NCBI GenBank assembly: GCA_031361295.1
Contig: JANMCN010000230.1
Span: 1-9,347 of the forward strand
Direction: 5' to 3'
From: JALZOC01 sp031361295
GTDB lineage: Bacteria > Acidobacteriota > Vicinamibacteria > Vicinamibacterales > 2-12-FULL-66-21
Length of the DNA stretch: 9,347 bases
Made by a program: the position numbers and the translations under genes. Under the pieces are notes generated by a model. That model saw only the letters and a program-made list of their open reading frames with translations, did not search any database and had not been told where the DNA came from. Of this stretch, positions 6,992 to 9,347 are shown one piece after another (position 1 is the first letter of the stretch; every line of letters begins with the position of its first letter).

Positions 6992-8062
6992 CTAGAAGGC
7001 CCGCAGATACTGCGGCGGCACGGCCGGTTCCTGGCGCAGGCGCAGAGCTGCATGAAGCGGCCAGTACGGGTCCCGCAGCAGCTCGCGCGCGAGGACGACC
7101 AGGTCGGCCTGGCCGCTGCGGACGATCTGCTCGGCCTGTTCCGGCGCGGTGATGAGCCCCACGGCGGCAGTCGGCATCCCCGTTTCGCGCCTGATTCGCT
7201 CCGCGAACGGAACCTGGTAACCGGCGCCGACGGGGATCTGCGCCCTCGACACCAGTCCGCCCGACGAACAGTCGCAGACATCCACCCCGAGCGGCATCAA
7301 CTGGCGCGCGAGCGCGACCGAGTCCTCGGCGGTCCACCCACCCTCTGCCCAGTCCGTTCCCGAGATCCGTACGAAGAGCGGATCACCGTCCGGCATCACC
7401 TCGCGGACAGCGGCAACGGTTTCACGGAGGAAGCGCGTCCGGTTTTCGAACGTGCCGCCGTACCGGTCCTCGCGGCGGTTGCTGAGGGGCGAGAGGAACT
7501 CGTGCAGGAGGTAGCCGTGCGCGGCGTGCAGTTCGATGATGCGGCACCCTGCTGCGACGGCGCGCCTGGCCGCATCGGCGAACCCGGTGATGACGCGCGT
7601 GATGCCCGCCTGGTCGAGCATCGCGGGCACCTGGTAGCCCGCATCGAACGCCACGGCGCTCGGACCCCACACTGGCGCCCATCCTCCCGCAGACGGTTCC
7701 ATGGGCTTGCCGCCTTTCCAGGGCGCGCTGGTGCTCGCCTTGCGCCCCGCATGCGCGAGCTGCATCCCCGGTACGGCGCCCTGCTCCGCGACGAACCGGA
7801 ACACGCGCGCCAGCATCTCGACGTGCTCGTCCTTCCAGATGCCGAGGTCGTCCGGGCTGATCCGTCCGTCGGGCAGCACCGACGCTGCCTCGGTCAGGAC
7901 CGCGGCGGCGCCGCCAATCGCGCGGCTGCCGAGATGCACCAGGTGCCAGTCGGTGGCATACCCGTCCTGACTCGAGTACTGGCACATCGGTGAGACGACA
8001 ATGCGGTTCCTGAACGTCACGCCGCGAATCGTCAGGGGCGAAAAGAGCATGGAGGTGGACAC
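6992..8062 (-). CDS. NADH:flavin oxidoreductase, Old Yellow Enzyme family (YqjM/NamA class)
   Basis: The product is a soluble FMN-binding TIM-barrel ene-reductase of 356 residues, predicted to reduce activated C=C bonds of enals, enones, quinones or nitro compounds with NAD(P)H. Signature residues of the YqjM class are visible: PMCQYS with Cys27 and Tyr29 (flavin tuning and substrate contact), Gln101 in MQLAHAGRKAS, and the substrate-binding pair His179/His182 with Tyr184 in HAAHGYLLHEFLSPLSNRRE. Also visible are Arg232 in FVRISGTDW, and VVLARELLRDPYWP (Arg326, FMN phosphate region, and Arg330). The open frame starts at GTG 8062; ATG 8050 (MLFSPLTIRG) is an equally plausible start by comparison with YqjM. 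Neither has a strong ribosome site, and the upstream gene ends only seven bases away, so translation may be coupled. The physiological substrate cannot be read from the sequence. Confidence 0.95.
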   Translation of the reverse strand: MSTSMLFSPLTIRGVTFRNRIVVSPMCQYSSQDGYATDWHLVHLGSRAIGGAAAVLTEAASVLPDGRISPDDLGIWKDEHVEMLARVFRFVAEQGAVPGMQLAHAGRKASTSAPWKGGKPMEPSAGGWAPVWGPSAVAFDAGYQVPAMLDQAGITRVITGFADAARRAVAAGCRIIELHAAHGYLLHEFLSPLSNRREDRYGGTFENRTRFLRETVAAVREVMPDGDPLFVRISGTDWAEGGWTAEDSVALARQLMPLGVDVCDCSSGGLVSRAQIPVGAGYQVPFAERIRRETGMPTAAVGLITAPEQAEQIVRSGQADLVVLARELLRDPYWPLHAALRLRQEPAVPPQYLRAF

Positions 8063-8069
8063 GCCCTGA

Positions 8070-8957
8070 TTATGCCGCCTTCCCGGAGCGCGGGCCGGCC
8101 GACGATGTCCCGCGACGCCGGGACCGCGCGTACCGGATCCGTGCCTTGACGACGCGCGCCGCGTGCGTGACGCGTGCCAGCAGCCCGGGCGCGTGGACGA
8201 AGACCGACCGGGCCCATGCGGTCTCTTCCTCTCGCGGCGCCCCAGCCGTCCTGAGCCGCCCCAGGCCGTCCCAGTAGCGACACCACAGGCTGAAGTACTG
8301 CGCGTCCAGAGTGGCGAGAAGGCGAGTGTACTCAGCGCAGGCGGGCGAAATCATCGGGCCGCGGGCGTGCCGCTCGTGCCGGACGAGCCCGCACCGGTTC
8401 TCGATCACACAGCGGCCGTGGCAGAAGAGGATCGCCGTGTACACGTTGTCCCACACGCCCTCGCCCGCGACGTACCCGCGGAACAAGCCGCGGTGGGCTT
8501 GCCACCACTCGGTCGAGACGGCGAACACATCGACGCCCGCGAGCTCCATCTCGGGCGGACCGCCGTCCTCACCACCGAAGTTCTCGCGCGCCAGCACGAC
8601 GGCGTCCGCATCCGCCGACAGCATCGAATCAATCGCCGGCTGTCCGAAAATGATGTCCGCGTTCGTGAAACAGAACCACGGCAGGGCCCGAGCGGCGGCT
8701 TCCCGCGCCAGCGCGTCGAACACTTCGGACATGAGCGGCTTGATCGGACCAGGACGCCCGGTAACCCCCACCGAGGAACCGCGCAGAGCCGGGAGCGTTC
8801 GCACGCCAGTCACCGCGTGCGGCGCCTCTGCGAACTGGACGTTGACCACCTCGACGCCCGTGAGGCGGCAAAGCGAGGCGACGGCCGCCGCCTGGCGGCG
8901 CGTGCCATCCGGACCGCAGCTGAACGTATGCGTGCCGACGAGCATGGAGGGCGTCAT
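8070..8957 (-). CDS. Uncharacterised glycosyltransferase-A-like protein
   Basis: I do not recognise a named family with confidence. The 295-residue product has no signal peptide. Features recalling a GT-A nucleotide-sugar fold are an N-terminal strand (MLVGTHTF), the segment PWFCFTNADIIF at 93-104 (Asn99 and Asp101 where GT-A enzymes carry a metal-binding DxD-type motif), a strand-rich AGVDVFAVSTEWW (140-152), and EGVWDNVYTAIL (166-177) with an acidic residue in the usual acceptor-site position. The tail from about 268 is very basic (KARIRYARSRRR) and could bind the membrane or nucleic acid. The start ATG 8957 is preceded by a strong GGGAGGAG site at 11 bases; ATG 8945 is an alternative. It overlaps no neighbour and ends seven bases before the flavin oxidoreductase start. 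Sugar transfer is inference; a general hypothetical protein is the fallback. Confidence 0.72.
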   Translation of the reverse strand: MTPSMLVGTHTFSCGPDGTRRQAAAVASLCRLTGVEVVNVQFAEAPHAVTGVRTLPALRGSSVGVTGRPGPIKPLMSEVFDALAREAAARALPWFCFTNADIIFGQPAIDSMLSADADAVVLARENFGGEDGGPPEMELAGVDVFAVSTEWWQAHRGLFRGYVAGEGVWDNVYTAILFCHGRCVIENRCGLVRHERHARGPMISPACAEYTRLLATLDAQYFSLWCRYWDGLGRLRTAGAPREEETAWARSVFVHAPGLLARVTHAARVVKARIRYARSRRRGTSSAGPRSGKAA

Positions 8958-8968
8958 CTGACGGCGAT

Positions 8969-8976
8969 CTCCTCCC
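8969..8976 (-). promoter_or_regulatory. Strong ribosome binding site of the GT-A-like gene
   Basis: Read on the minus strand the site is GGGAGGAG, 11 bases before ATG 8957. The spacing is long but the match is the best in the window. It confirms that the gene is translated independently of the upstream gene, whose stop is at 9018. Confidence 0.55.
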
Positions 8977-9017
8977 GCGACCAGCCTGCGGGCCGCGGTC
9001 GTTCCAATGCCTGCTCT

Positions 9018-9347
9018 TCAGTTGTTGGCGTTCAGGATCATCACGATTGCGAACACGATGAGTGCCAGCAGCACCAGCAGCGCAATTTTCCATGCGCTCT
9101 TGGGGTACTGGCCCGCGATCCGCCCCGTCGCGCCGTTCACCACGACCTGGTAGCTGGTCTTCCCGTATAGATACGACAGGAGCCACACCGGTACAAGGAT
9201 GTGCTTGAACGTCCGGCCCGAAAACACCGGCCGGATGTCGAGATTGCGGTAGGTATCGCCGGGAATCGCGCTCGCCGCCATCTCGAAAAGCTGGCGTGCC
9301 ATCGCCTCCTGCGAGTGCCCGGCCGCTTCGAGCAGCACGATCTGGTA
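9018..9347 (-). CDS. C-terminus of membrane-anchored protein, zinc-ribbon-protein-like (N-terminus beyond window)
   Basis: The frame is open to the right edge (YQI upstream of the GTG at 9338), so that GTG is internal and 109 C-terminal residues are seen. The motif run FKHILVPVWLLSYLYG, then SYQVVVNGATGRIAGQYPKSAWK, resembles the C-terminal part of bacterial zinc-ribbon or TFIIB-type-ribbon proteins of unknown function, in which this segment follows an N-terminal Cys4 ribbon. A single strong hydrophobic helix (IALLVLLALIVFAIVMIL) at the very end predicts a C-terminal tail anchor. The ribbon itself would lie outside the window, so the assignment rests on the tail only. It stops 60 bases before the GT-A-like gene on the same strand and may share its transcript. 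Confidence 0.7.
   Translation of the reverse strand, partial: YQIVLLEAAGHSQEAMARQLFEMAASAIPGDTYRNLDIRPVFSGRTFKHILVPVWLLSYLYGKTSYQVVVNGATGRIAGQYPKSAWKIALLVLLALIVFAIVMILNANN

Noticed and set aside
8163..9170. 335-codon plus-strand open frame
   Set aside because: It is antisense to the GT-A-like gene and extends over the neighbouring gene; the product is Arg/Pro/His-rich without motifs.
9336..9338. GTG at 9338 as a real start of the last minus-strand gene
   Set aside because: The frame continues open to the window edge and the protein begins mid-domain there, so the codon is most likely an internal valine.

Overview
This is a GC-rich bacterial chromosome segment with six protein genes, two of them cut by the window edges. 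The best lineage clue is a complete ADOP-type permease (acidobacterial duplicated orphan permease), a family greatly expanded in Acidobacteriota. Together with a ThuA/PVC-type dehydrogenase fusion and a Gfo/Idh/MocA protein, it suggests an acidobacterium, possibly of the Vicinamibacteria. That placement is inference. I saw no phage, transposase, integron, CRISPR, tRNA or rRNA signal.

Left part (1-4329): a divergent pair. On the minus strand a very large exported protein runs off the left edge: signal peptide, ThuA domain, PVC-type membrane-bound-dehydrogenase-like propeller with two Ca-binding-type DxNxDGxxD loops, HEAT-like helices, and a GH2-type sugar-binding jelly-roll. On the plus strand is a Gfo/Idh/MocA protein whose usual EKP catalytic motif is replaced by TVP. 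The roughly 210 bp between them holds candidate promoters facing both ways, a GC-rich inverted repeat, and a perfect 13-bp palindrome inside the plus promoter. ThuA-like and Gfo/Idh/MocA proteins work together in known 3-keto-sugar metabolism (ThuA/ThuB of rhizobia). The pair is therefore a plausible co-regulated module for oxidative sugar or glycoside breakdown, with one part exported and one cytoplasmic.

Middle (4427-6925): the ADOP/MacB-FtsX-like permease on the plus strand, with no ATPase gene beside it. It has a GTG start, and its ribosome binding site may be folded into a hairpin. A short convergent gap (6926-6991) carries a nested inverted repeat, either a factor-independent terminator stem or a dispersed REP-like element.

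Right part (6992-9347): three minus-strand genes in probable operon order. From upstream to downstream these are the C-terminus of a membrane-anchored protein resembling the tail of zinc-ribbon family proteins, an unrecognised glycosyltransferase-A-like protein, and a YqjM/NamA-class Old Yellow Enzyme. The last two are 7 bp apart. No shared pathway for these three is evident.

The large minus-strand ThuA/PVC gene remains open at the left edge. The long opposite-strand open frames over the real genes are GC-driven shadows and are not annotated.
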